Shown here one piece after another: positions 48,801 to 61,312 of a stretch of 64,000 bases of DNA (its first letter is position 1; the number at the start of each line of letters is the position of its first letter). The stretch covers positions 70,412,783-70,476,782 of the forward strand of contig JAKCOZ010000002.1 of the NCBI GenBank assembly GCA_022605955.1. Reading direction: 5' to 3'. The notes beneath the pieces are model-generated. The model was given only the letters and a program-made list of their open reading frames with translations. It did not search any database and was not told the DNA's origin. Position numbers and translations under genes: made by a program. The DNA comes from Rallus limicola (taxonomy: Eukaryota; Chordata; Aves; Gruiformes; Rallidae).

Positions 48801-51090
48801 TTTTGATTACTTAACCATCATTATCTGCCTGTCAGCTGTGCTCTACGTGAGACTTGAGTTCTTTATCTGATTTTATTCTTTTCCTAGGTTTTTTGAGTCT
48901 TCTTGAAGGAAAAACCTTGCCTACTATGCATGAAGTGCCTGGATGATTGCATCAAGCACTCCAGCCTATTTCCAGATGAAAAAGCCTCAAGCGTCAATAG
49001 TTTTACAGCATTGCTCTCTGGTAGACTGAAGGAGATTATCAGCCAAAATACTTTGTTCAGAAAAACTTCATTCATTTCCTACTGGTATTTGGCCTAACTT
49101 CAAATAAAGTGCAAGGCCACGGCCTTCATGCTTAAGAACTGACTTGTCATTTTGAGCAATTCAGTGAGCACTTTGAGAGTATCTAATTGTATCTCACCTC
49201 CAGAGAATGCTCCACAGACAGCATTGTCAAATTCAAGCTGGACACCCAGAAAGTGGTAGTGTCTGGCAATCACATCATTGTCAAAAAAACACAAAGGTTT
49301 TTTGGTTTAATAATTCTCAGGTTGGAGGAGGAGCATAAGTTGATAGTGTTTCCATAAAAGATATAATTTAAAATTAAACATAGTTCATTTACAGGGATTT
49401 TATAAGCTTTACAAGTCCCTATTTCCTTAGCATGTGAAAAACGTTTGGTATTTTTTTAATATATTTAAGAACCGTGATTGTGAAATACATCTTCATAAAC
49501 AGGGAAAATAAAATACTTCCTACCAGTGCCTTCAATGCATGCAATCACAAAACTGCATCAGAGACTACATTCTTATCTGTACTAAATATTTCTGCACATC
49601 AGCATAGAAGGGAAGCAAGAAAAAAACCAAGCCATCATGTATTCTACATTTGCCACCAATTTCATTCTCAGCAGGGAGAAGTTCTATGGGAATTCAGAAA
49701 GCATTAACTATACTACAGAACTTCAGAAAGCAGAGACCCAAAATTAAATGTTTTCCAGTTCTTTCCAATGGTTTGTCAGTTTTTGTTACTTTTTGTCCTT
49801 TAAGGATCCACTGAGAATGAAATAGTGAGTCTGAACCACTAAACCTGAGACTGAACAGGACATCTGTGTAAATAAGGTACACTGCTGAAATTTTTGCATA
49901 AGAATTATCCCATATTTTCTCAAGTTTCACTGGATCCTTATAACACCAATCAATATTTAAAAGACCATAAAAGCAGACTGAATGCATGGAAAATACATGT
50001 TCTCACAACCATTTACCATTTGTGTTGCAACAGCATTCAGCAAAAACTAATGAGGTCCCACTATGTTGGGCGCTGTATGCATACTAAGAAAAGTCTCTGC
50101 CTGAAAACAGCAATTCACACCAAGATAGTGAGGGACTGTGACACTCATTAGAGACATGAAGGACACACATTAGAACTGTAAGACTGTGTCCCTCATGTAA
50201 ACTAAATCTGTATATAGGAATAAAGTTTGGAATCTCTAATTTGAGGTAGAAGAGAAAGCATGCCTAGGTTTGGAAACTGCCTAAGCTTCCTGTCTGTTAA
50301 TTTATCTTTCACATGACCATAGAAACAACCTTTCTGTGATGTCTAGAGGGAGAAGAGGGGGAACAGAGGAAAGATGGAATGAGGACAAATGCATGCTTTC
50401 TTACAGAGAGACACCTGAATAAACCATCTGTAATTTCTAAGGCATGCTGACATTCCTGTAGCAAAATAAAACTTCTCTACAACTTTTTACCAAAAAGTTT
50501 GTAAATACGAGCTTACCTGTATTAATACAAAATAACACAATGTTAAATACTTTTAAAAGGTGTCTTGAGATTAAGTGTTGAAATGCTAAATAAAAAGGGA
50601 AAATATACATCCACAAAGAAGTTAAAGATACCTGTTGGAATCCTTTAAAGCCTTCAATGTCAAGCTGGTAACAGTTAGACAATTGGTCTAAGACAAAATT
50701 CCCGTCTTTCAGTCCAGGGGCTACACTGACAGATTTATAAGGCAAAGCTGGGGCCATGCCCATATCTGTGAGAGATGTGTTAGTGCTCTAATGTCATCTG
50801 GACTCTTCTTGCAACTCATCCCTCTTCACAGATTAGTTTGGTCATGTTCATGCAGATATGGATTTTGTCACTTTGGGAATTAATAGTAACCCTAAGTACC
50901 TCTGCTACAGATACCTGTTGTAGACTGTACCCTGTTCATAGAGCTATCTGCTCATAGTTGCCAGTACAGATGTAGAATTATTTTCAGTTTGGTAGCCTAA
51001 CTAAAAAGTAATAAAAAATAGTTAAGATAAAAGAAGTTTCTAGATTTTTTTCCTCAAAATCAGCTACTTTTGAGTCTGAAAAATAAACTT
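45813..51090. other. AT-rich unique DNA, no gene seen
   Basis: No gene or interspersed repeat recognised. The portion at about 46010-46430 is somewhat more GC-rich. Overlapping frames on both strands at 48884-49097 and 49694-50151 are unrecognised and probably fortuitous. Confidence 0.5.
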
Positions 51091-51175
51091 TTATTAAACC
51101 TTAACCAAAATCTTTATTTAAACCTTAACTAAATATTTATTTAAAATCTTTTATATAAACCTTACCTAAAATCTT
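51091..51175 (+). repeat. Small minisatellite, about 23-bp unit, three to four copies
   Basis: Units at 51091-51113 and 51114-51136 are near-identical (ttatt-aaaccttaac-aaaat type). A 14-bp shortened unit follows at 51137-51150 and a further unit of about 25 bp at 51151-51175. The copies have diverged at several positions, so the array is old or of low fidelity. Confidence 0.8.
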
Positions 51176-54100
51176 CAAAGGAAATCTGTCATTTTCACTG
51201 TATTACTAGCAAAGTGATCATTTTTCTATGTTTTCCTTTGTTTATCTGTTTGACTGATCTGAAGATTTATACAGAACTCACCAGCTCCAAGAAAGCACAG
51301 TAGAAGACATCTAGTTTCCCACTGCTTTCCATTTAGGAATATTTTTAAATGAACAATTGCTCAGGCTTTCAGTACAATCTATAATATCTGTCCAGATCAT
51401 TCACTTCTGAACACATTATAAGGAAAATTAATAAACTTAAGTTCTGCTTTAGTGTCAGACTAATGAGTTGAAGGTTGAGAACAAAACATCAAGATTAGAA
51501 ATAGGTAAATCTATTTTCATTTACTGTTTGGAATTTCATAAACGTTCAGTTTTCAAAACAGACCAAATATAACACCATCCTTCGGTTTATCTACCCTGGG
51601 CTGATGAAAGAGACTCACGTTTCTTTGTCTGTAATCAGAACATTTCTCTAACTCTGTAGGATATTGTCCTTTCACTAAGTGTTTAGCTCTATTATTATTA
51701 TTACTATTACTATTATTATATGCTTTTATTGCAATCAGATGCCGTATCGCTCTTAATTTTACTTGAAGAATCAGTTAAATGTCAAGAATTCACTCATGCA
51801 CTCATGTCACTCTCACTGAACCACCACATAAATAGTAAGACATTTACTGAATAGCTATCATCCTTTCTCTTTGAACCCATAATCTATCAGCCAGAGACCT
51901 CCTTGGTAGGGCTAGAAAGAATTCTTCATTATCAAGTAACAAGAAATTTCAGGTGTTCAGTTAGCCACCAGATGAAACCCACATAGTCTTAAGATGCAGT
52001 AGAAGCATATGGCCATTAACCAAGAAAAATGAGTACAAGTTTTGTAAAGCAGATACAAAATAAATCCTGTAAATCAAGCCAGGCACCATATGGGAATAGA
52101 TTTTCATAGGATTGAAATTACACTCACCACATGCTTTTAACCTGCAAAAAACAAAGTCTGTGGTTGCATCTGTATGATGCTCTGCCAATAAAACACCTGC
52201 TGACATCTTTTTCACAATATACAGCTCTGTAGAAAAGACACAGGAATAATAAAAATACAATCTCACCAGTGTTAGAATAGATTATTTTAAACAAGTTTTG
52301 AGTAAATGACCAATGCTTTATTTATTGGTAGGGAAATTTTTAAAAGAAAATCATCTAGATACTTAGATGAGATCTAAATTCCAGTGTTTCCATAACGCAT
52401 ACAAAAGACTTTACACAGGCAGCAAAGTGAGTGCGGGTAGTCAATGTTATCTTACACAACCAAGAAAGCATGGTAAGCAGGCAACTCTCTTCCCACACAC
52501 TGCAGCTCTAATAAAAATCTGGGATTATCATTCAGGAAGCCTTGAGCCAAAACTAGTGGGATTTATTGTGTATATGGTGTAATCATGCTACTCCAGGAAG
52601 GAGAGGCTGAAACTAAGAGGAGAAAAAGAAAATCCAAGAGTTCACAGGTTGGACTTGCTGCTGTCATCACTACTAGAAATGGATGAGGAGGTTTGAGAAT
52701 GACAGCAGTCTGCATGTGGGACTAACTGTTCCCTGAGAAACAATCACTGATATACCTTCCTTAACCTTCTTCCAGAGGTAGTTGCAGCAAGCAGTTTAAT
52801 TTTCCTGGGCCTGGTGCATAGAACGGGCATTTTGCTGCTGCTACCACCACCAAGCAGCCTGTTCCCCATCACTATGCACACACTGAGTCAAGACCTTTGC
52901 TGGCCCTGGCCCAGCCACCCCACAGCTGCTCCACTTGAGCACCCTCCAACAACATTAGCAAGTAAGCACAAAGGCAAAGGTTAAATAATAACAACTGCTG
53001 CCCTGATTTTACATTTCCTAGAGCTAAGAGCAGACACAGCAATGCTCCTCCTGACTGCAAAAGCAGCAGTGCAATGTTTAAGTTTTGCAGAGCAGTTTGA
53101 ATCACAGTTCAGATGCTGACAATTTGATTCCTCGTGGACTGACCTGGCTGAGCACATCCTAGACATGAACAAGCTCATGTTTCAACACATCGCATCTTTC
53201 ACTTTCCAGAATGCAGAGCAACTGGACACCAAAATCAGGAGGGGAGAAACCAAACAGAAAAATGTGTGACCAGGTTCTGCCTTTTATTTCTCCCACACAA
53301 TAGTCTGAGAATCAAAGAGATTACATAGAAGGGGCAGAGGAGAATTAATTCTGAGTTTATCTGTGAAGAGATAAGTTTTGTTTCCTCCATGTAGGAGAAT
53401 CCAATCTTTTTTCTCCTACTGAGCATTCTGTAATATTCTTTTTCATGGCTATGAACACATAATGTGCTACTGATGTCCAGTTTCTGTAATCACTCAGCCA
53501 AGCAACTTAATTTGAAACACAAAATAGGGAGAAAATGTTATTCTTTTTCTTATTTTCAGCAATTATGTGATTGTAATTTAATTTTTTTCTGTGTCCCTGG
53601 CCCCTAACTCCCACTGTGAGAGTGAATACTGCTGGATACACTGCAAGAGTGCACCAAGACCCTACGCTGCAAAAAGCTAAATTTAGGTTTTCCCATGAAG
53701 TCTTCTCTGATGCATAGTTTATAGCTTCACTTATAGTGAATTAGAGAATTGCAGCATTTCCTAGGGCTTTTTTTACTTGTTAGAGAGAAATGTTTAAAAA
53801 TGCTATGCTGCTACTTTTCAAAAACATTAATGGTTTAATTTTTTTTATTGTCCTGTAAAGACTACTGCTAAGACACAAAGAAGCTGGAGAGGAAAACGTG
53901 TTTCAATAATGTTTGATCACAAAACTAGGAAAGATAGGGAAAAAATAATCAAATCATCTGAACAGAAAGTCCCCACACTTATTTATTACAAATGGGGCAA
54001 AAATGAAATCCCAATATAATTTTATAGAAAATAATGATTTCTCATCAAAATCATGATATCATTTTCAGTCCACAGTAGAAGTTGTACTAAAAACCTTACA

Positions 54101-56430
54101 ATATTCATGCAATAACGTCAGCAATGCCACCTTTTGGAAGGATGCTTCACCTTATTTTGAAAGAGGAAAGCAGACGGGGGACCTCTACACCCCAGATACA
54201 TCTGACCATGTTATTCTATGTGCTGTGCTCTGTTTGGGCTTCAGGAAGTAATTGCATGGCATGCTAAAACAATATGCATATCTTTGTCTTTTCTTCTTAA
54301 TTCATAACCATCTCTCCAGATACTGTTAACAAGATTGTGACTTGAAACAGATTTTACAGCAAAATAACATTAAAGTTGGCAATTAGTGCCTTTTAAGACA
54401 CAATCTTATTTGTGAACAGGATTTAAAGTAATATGCCATCTGTTGCTCTCCATTCTAATTGTTGCACTAATTATGTATTTTTAATGGTGATTCTGATTTA
54501 GATCACATTTTATCACCAGGAAATAAAAGGCACTATTTGTTTTCATCATTTTACTGAGATACTTTGAATATATTCATCTGTTCTAATACAGAAACAAAGA
54601 TCAGATTCTGCTGAAATGAAACTTTTTTACTTGGGAGAAGTCTGCACACAGCAGAAGCAAAGCAAAACATTGATAAATCTGATTCATCCTTTGGGCCTCC
54701 ATTTCTAAAAAGCACATTTCAATCATTTGTGTCAAGAAGCCCCAGTGTTTGTAAAGATACAAATAACCACTAACCCATAGCATATAGTCAAATATGTCTA
54801 ATATCTATAGATATTAGAGACTCCTTGCCATCCTAGAATATATATTAAGCTCCAAAATGGCCTGAGAACCCTCCCTAGTGTAAGAAAACAATTTGACATA
54901 AAAGAAAACAGGGAGGTGCTCTATGCCAACTTTGTTTCCTGGTAGAAAATCAAAGGACACAGGTGGTCACAGATGGAAAGTTTCTTAAAAAAAATACTCT
55001 GACCCATCCCTTTGTCAGGACCACAGCCCACACTGATCTGAAGTTAGACACAGCCCTAAGTCAAAGTCAGTAAGAAACAGACCATAGTAACCTCTGTGTA
55101 GATTGAGAGAAACACATGCTAAAAATATGAAATTCTAAAAAACCCAGATGGTTTTAAGGGCAGAATATTGCTACAAAATTCCTCTCAAATGTTGTGAGAG
55201 TCAATGCATGCCAGGAAGAGGCTGGGAAATACATTTATCATCAACAACTATGTATGTATCTGCTTAATAAAAACCTGCACTTGGTCACCTTTATTATCAC
55301 CTAATCTAAACCTCTTTTTTTTTTAATTGTACAACAAAATCGTGGATTTCTATGTTCTGCTTAGGTAAAATCTGCCTTACAATTCAGCAGTGAAATCTTG
55401 AGATAAACTTTATCAAAATAAAGAGGTATTTGACCTTTGCTTGAGGGTACTAAAAAACTTTGAAATGCAGCCACTAACTGAAATGAGAACGACAGCGTGG
55501 ACCTTACTGCAATCAAAAACTGTCCCCATCTGAAACCAGAGCAGAGGAATATGAAGAAGGCTTAAGCTTTTTCCAGATTTATATTCTTAACATATCCCTT
55601 CATAAGCACACTGTACAGCCTTCCTCAATCCATTCCATGAGCAGGAAATTCTATTTTCAGTAAAACAAACATTTTCCACATGAAAATGAGGTGATAATGA
55701 AAATACTTAAATTTATTAATAAATTAAATGTCCCCATCAGAATTGCTGCAGATAATAAAAGGAGATCATGTTCAAACAGATGACCAGACTCAAATAAATG
55801 GAGAGCCGTTCTTTTTTTCTCAGCTGCAAAAGACAGCTCAGCTAAAATACAACTCATGCCTCTGCAAAACTCTCTGAAAATTATTTCTACTGAGAAAGAT
55901 TGTCCTGTTTGATCATGTGAAATAGCCTGAGCCAATTGGAAAACACAAAAATGACTAAGCGACTTTCATATAAATTGCCAGCTTCACCTTTCAAGCTGAA
56001 CTCTAGTTTCACCATTAAAAGTTATAATTTACTCATGCTGAGAGGTATTTGAGATAAGCATAGGAAAACTCAGAAGGTATCTGAGATACCACTCTGTGGT
56101 TACCACTGGTAAATGCTAAATTTGAATGGCAGCTCTGCAGGCTCAAGCTTAAAATACAGCCTGAACATCAGCATAACAGGCAATGCAATAGGGAGAGAAG
56201 AAATCAAGCTCCATGAGGAGCTGGGTTGAGGATGCTTTTCCCCTTCTGTTCTTTTTAAAAAAGGTTAAATTCAGTCAAAGGTCAAATGCAAAGCTGGAGT
56301 GATTTATAAACACTGTTTATTCAAACATTTGGAACAACTAAAATCATTTTCTTTTGCTTCACTCATATTTGCAGACAAAACAAGGATTTGCTTTGCTTTG
56401 GGACAGCGAATCCCCAATTTTTTTCAGGGG
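51176..56430. other. AT-rich unique DNA, no gene seen
   Basis: No gene or interspersed repeat recognised. An (ATT)n-type tract lies at 51689-51719. The region from about 52770 to 53180 has more GC than its surroundings and overlapping open frames on the minus strand, but no motif that I know. Confidence 0.5.
51689..51719 (+). repeat. (ATT)n simple repeat
   Basis: About ten att/act units in register. Confidence 0.85.
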
Positions 56431-56432
56431 GG

Positions 56433-56515
56433 GAGAAACCACAAAACAAAACCAGAAACCCCTCAAAAAAAACCCAAAACCCAACACGGAACCCAACATC
56501 ACAACACAGAAGTAA
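56433..56515 (+). repeat. A/C-rich low-complexity tract
   Basis: A long run of aaacc, aaaac and aaccc words following a G run at 56427-56433. It accounts for the open frames on both strands here. Confidence 0.75.
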
Positions 56516-58979
56516 AACAACTATAAACATGATCCAAGGAAAAGAATAAAACAAGTATTAAAACCTCCAACATCACAACTGAACACTTTCTGCCCTTACC
56601 ACTTCTTTTATAACACTTTACACATACACACTCTCATGCACAGATTCCAGATGTCAGGCTGACACATCTGCATTTTATATTGCCCAGAAGGTCCAGAGAA
56701 AGGAGAGTAGGAGGCAACAACTATAAATTTTGCATTGCAGTGACTGAAATCACAGTTGCGAGATATCAGTTCTGCTGGAAGTGCCAATGCCACACAAATT
56801 GAAGCTACCTTGGTACCATACTTTGTCTAGATGCTCAGGAGACATTCTGATGATGGAGGCCAGAGAAGTAATGAGACAGAAACATATTTACTTTACAAAG
56901 CAATTTCGTAAAGGTTTGATAAAATCAGTGTAGAACCTCATCACTTAACAGTGTAACTCTTTATTAAGGACAAAATCCTATCTGCTTTATCGACATGATT
57001 CAACTGACACAGTGAACGCTACTTTTTTTTCTTACTACAAATCTTAAACAGATATACTCATCACTTTGGTTGTACACCTCTGAAAAGAAATGAGTGCTAA
57101 TGCTTTTTGAAAAAATAAAAAACCAACAGAAATTGTAATGCTAGTAACACAAAGCTGAAAACACTCTTGTAATTTCTATCCTACTTTCCATACCGTACTT
57201 CCATTGGGGTGAAGGGGGGATAGTCACCCATCCATCTCCAGTGCGCTCCCAAGTACCCAGTCCCTGCTGAAAGCACCAGCAGGAGGTAGTTTGAAGATTA
57301 GTGCCTGGCAGCATCAGGGACAGAGCAGTCCCTGTTTGCCCCCAAGGAAGGCAGCAAGTTCAATTTTCATTAGCAGTTGCCACAGGGCTTGTGGCAAAAG
57401 TAGAGGTGCATTGCAATGTTTTTGTTGCCAACACATTCAGAGCTGGGTCTCCAGAATGGCACAACTGTTAATGACATAGGCAGAAATGGTTTAAACAGTT
57501 GCTAGTCAAAGCTGTCACTGCTCTGGCCATTTTAGCTACAAGCAAACATTACTTCCATGATTTCTTTTACTCTTACATCTCTCCTTAAAGTTTAAGTTGA
57601 TATTCTCTGATATGAAAGAATATTTAGTTCCAGGACTGAATGCATTTAGAAAGACTTTTCAAATAAACACTGAATCTGCTGATGGTCCCCAGAGCATCTC
57701 TCCTGGGAGAATGCTTGTATTGTTTGATGCACTGGAAAAAGTCAAGAATATATTTGCCTTTGCAACAGATGAAATGTGAAAAATACTTCAGTACTAGGTC
57801 ATGTTACAAACAATACAGTTTTCAACAGTACAATAAAACCAGCAGTCTTCAGACACACAGAGTAGATTTTCTGTTTTTCTTCTCCCATCACCTTGGTTTC
57901 TACAATATATAGGTCATCTTTGAGCAAATTTGCATTCTGGGTATATGTAAAGACTAAAACTGTCCAACCTCAGGGTTTGTAAATTTACAGGAATGATGTA
58001 AAGATTAAGTGATGTAAAGATTATATCTTAAGGATTCCATACTGCTGAATTTTAAAGCACTATGCTTTCCTTTCACTATGAACTTCTTTTTCTGGCTACA
58101 TTTTTATGAACAGCTGTGTGTTGAAAATATTTCTGTATTTATCTAGTGATAAAGCGCTGTTCTGCTTATTAAATATATTTTATTTAACATAACAAATGTA
58201 TCTGAGTGCTGAAAGCATAAGCATTTACTCATATTGAAGAAGTAAACTGTACTCATAATTTCATGCTAAGATTTTCAAATCATAAATTAGTGTGAATAAA
58301 GCTGAATATTTTCAGCTAATTCAAAGTCACTGAATGGAATCAATACAGTTGAAAAATATCTTTGAAGGAGGTCATAAAAGACATCATTTTTATTTCCCTC
58401 TTTCAAAATGGATTTCTCAGTTTCACAGATATTAATGGGGCTGTTCAGAATTATCTGAAGCAGCACAGGCTTGGAAAATAGAAAGTACCCTGCTAGTATT
58501 GGCATGCACTGAAGAGTTAATGTGTATTGCTGAATGATTACCTGGGGAACATCGATAGGTGAAGATTTCTAAATAACTAGACAAATGGATTCAATGGCAT
58601 CAATTAAATACAAGAATTAATCTTTAGGTTTATTTTCTTATTTTTTTGCTCTCTCTTTTTTCTATCTGCATTTAAAACAAACAAACAAAAAAAACCCCAC
58701 ACACAGTTTTCTACTAGATACTTGTTTTTCTTCTCCATTGCAACCAGATAAGCCCCAATGGGACTCCACTGCACTGAAGGGGTGAATACCAAGACACTAT
58801 GACCTCAAGTGAGACTACAAGTTTCATCAGCTGCTGGAGTGATGCCTCATTGGGAATCCAGCAACGCATAACCAGAGGATACTGTGGATTGAATGCAGAC
58901 TAGAGAAATATAAATTTCGGAAAAAAACTAGGTCTCTACTGTAAGAGAAGAAGCATCACAAGCTGCTAAACCAAATCAG
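56516..58979. other. AT-rich unique DNA, no gene seen
   Basis: No gene recognised. A GC-richer patch at about 57210-57470 is unexplained. Overlapping plus-strand frames at 57597-57912 have no known motif. Confidence 0.5.
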
Positions 58980-59565
58980 CTACAAAAGGCAAGACACAAA
59001 GGGTAGCAGGAAAAACATTCCACAAACACTTCAGTAGCAAGTAGGAAATTAAATGCGAAGGGAATGCAATTGACAGGCATCACCAAGAATGTGAAACCTT
59101 TATTTATTAATCAATATCACCTTCAGCTTCCACTGAATATCTGTTAGAAGATTGAACTTGCTGACAGCTAGCATCAGCAGTAGGCAAGAACCAGGTTATA
59201 AAAGGGACAGAATTGGCTAGTGATTCTCAAAGTGCTGATGAAACTCAGCCTACAACACTAAGAATTAGAGGAGTCAATCTCAGTTCTACTTTTCAGAACT
59301 AGTAAAGGGCAAGAGGGGTTCAGAAGATCAGAAAATCACTTTGGCTGCCTGTAAAATGCAGCAAAAGTGGGTAAGAGCAAGAGAATTATAGACCAGTTAA
59401 ACATTAAGTATTGGAAACGTACTGTCAAAAACATTCTAAAAATCATTTGTAAGTACACAGAAGGAAAAGAGTGATGGGCACTATCAAAGATAAAATCTGT
59501 TCATCTGATCTCATTTCTTTGTGCAGGAGAGTTAAAGGATGTGGTAGAGTGGAAGATGCAGTATG
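58980..59565 (+). mobile_element. Ancient CR1-clade LINE relic, left part
   Basis: Plus-strand, strongly decayed CR1-clade ORF2. A block near 59013-59052 resembles the linker between endonuclease and reverse transcriptase ('FHKHFSSK'). The clearest signal is NYRPV at 59384-59398, the conserved start of the reverse-transcriptase fingers ('NYRPVSL' in the family). It is followed by sequence that tracks the family through the region normally reading 'QHGF' (about 59500) to a 'gtggtagagtggaagatgca' block (59541-59560) just before motif A. The relic is then cut by a younger minus-strand CR1 and resumes at about 60366. Stops and frameshifts are frequent. The left limit is uncertain; before 59330 the match is weak. 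Confidence 0.65.
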
Positions 59566-60366
59566 ACAGAATCATAGAATGTGTTCTGTTGGAAGGTACC
59601 TTTAAAGGCCATCTAGTCCAACCCCCCCTGCAGTAAGCAGGGGCACCTTTAACTAGATCAGATTGCTCAGAACTTCATCAAGCCTTACACTGAATGTCTG
59701 CAGGGATGGGACCTCCATCATCTCTCCTCGCAACATGCTTCAGTGTCTCACCACTCTCATAGTAAAGAGCTTCTTCCTAATGTCAACCCTAAACCTATCC
59801 TGCTCTAGTTTAAAACCATTGCCCTTTGCCCTGTCTCTACATCCCTTACAAACAGTCCTGGCTGAGCATTTTTTTTATAGGTCCCTTCAGGTACTGGAAG
59901 GCTATAAGGTCTCCCCTGACCCTTCTTCTCCAGGCTGAAAACCCCCAACTCTCTCAGCCTGTCTTCACAGGAGAGGGGGTCCATTCTCGTAGCCCTCTGG
60001 ACCCTCTCCAAATTGGTCCATGTCCTTGTGTTGAGGGCTCCAGAGTTGGACACAGTACTCCAGGTGGGGTCTCACCAGAGCAGAGTAGCTGGGGAGAATC
60101 ATGTGGATCTGCTGGCCACACTTCCTTTGATGCAGCCCAGGATGTGACTGGCCTTTCTGTGCTGAGAGTGCACATTGTTGGCTTGTGTCCAGCTTTTTGT
60201 TCATCAGTACCCCCAAGTCATTTTCTGCAGGGATGATCTCTATCATCATCCTCCAGCCTGTATTGGTAATGAGGATTGTCTCAACTCAAGTGCAGGACCT
60301 TGAGCTTTTCCTTGTTGAACTTCATGACGTCTGCATGGGCTCAGCTCTCTAGCTTGTCCAGCATGG
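59566..60366 (-). mobile_element. CR1 LINE inserted into an older LINE
   Basis: About 800 bp of CR1 on the minus strand. Its 3' end is at 59566 (tail read forward as 'acagaatcatagaatg', then 'ggaaggtacctttaaaggcc'). ORF2 continues through 'LERVQRATRM', the 'HTRTWTNLER' region, 'ALVRPHLEYCVQLWSPQ', a 'CALSAQKGQSHPGLHQRK' region and the 'LGVLMNKKLDTSQQ' block, ending 5' near 60366 in the 'LDKLES' region upstream. Frameshifts separate these blocks. It interrupts the old plus-strand LINE exactly between the reverse-transcriptase fingers and motif A, so it is younger than that element. Confidence 0.95.
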
Positions 60367-61312
60367 GGAAGATATTTTATTTTATCTAGGTTTCTGAAAT
60401 TTGTTTAACATACCATGTTCGTACAACAAGATAAGGTAAAATCTTTGGAATGAAAACATTGTCCAGGAAGAGTCATTACTAGTTCACTGTCCAATGGAGG
60501 AATATACAAAGCAAGGTTTTGCAGGAGCCTGTTCTGCTTACAGTACTGTTCCATCTTCTTGAACGGAAGAGTACCTGCATTATATTTTCAAGCCGAGAGC
60601 AGCAGCAAGCACATCAGACAAAGGGTTCAATTAGGATCCAAACCACACAATATACTGGGAGAAAGCACATAGAAAAATATGTTTATTAAGGACAGAGGCT
60701 AAGGAAGCAAGGGAGATACAGTGAATCACAACGTGATCACAAATCAAGAACATCAAGCAGCTAAAATACATACACACAAATAGAAACATCATTTTAAAGT
60801 GTGAAATAACTCTCCTACTATCCAGCTGAAGGCTTACAAGCATAGACTAGCATGATTTCCAGTCTGTCCATAGCAACTGAAGGATCCAAAATCAAGTGGT
60901 GGTACAACAGTTGAGTGGTGAGAATGATCAGTGATGCAGAATGCATAACTTATGAAAGACTGAAAGAATTTAGAACTTTTAGTCACAGAAGACTAAGATT
61001 TCTTTGAAGATGAAAGATAAAATAGTGGTTTTCAGAGATTCAAGAATAAGAAATCAGGCTACAGGAGCTCTTCTGTTAAACTGCAGGGAGGAAGGCTTAG
61101 TAGGATATTTAAAATTTTTCAATAATAAGAAAAAGCTTTTCAGTAAGTCATATGGAAAATTACTTATTGGAAGATACTCTGGAATGTGTATCATTGGATA
61201 TTATTGGGAGGAAATTGGGCAAATATCTAATACAAATACATTTCATCCTGCCTTTGAGCAAGGTTTCTGTTTAAAGTCCTGTTTTCTTTAACAGACTGAT
61301 GTGATTTCACAA
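60367..61312 (+). mobile_element. Ancient CR1-clade LINE relic, right part
   Basis: Resumes the element interrupted at 59565. 60371-60405 aligns with the motif A region (family 'DVIYLDFSKAFD'; here DILFYLGF, then a stop). 60471-60570 follows the blocks that normally read 'VVISGSQS.W' through 'GVPQGSVLGPVLFNIFI' at the nucleotide level. 60945-61000 matches the [19 protein letters not shown] region (here YERLKEFRTFSHRRLRF). 61100-61200 parallels the ORF2 C-terminus. 61240-61312 parallels the 3' untranslated region ('cctgcctttgagcaaggttt'). The stretch 60590-60940 is only loosely similar. All catalytic aspartates are lost or displaced. Confidence 0.65.

Noticed and set aside
59826..60236. 136-codon plus-strand open frame
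   Set aside because: Antisense shadow of the minus-strand CR1 at 59566-60366.
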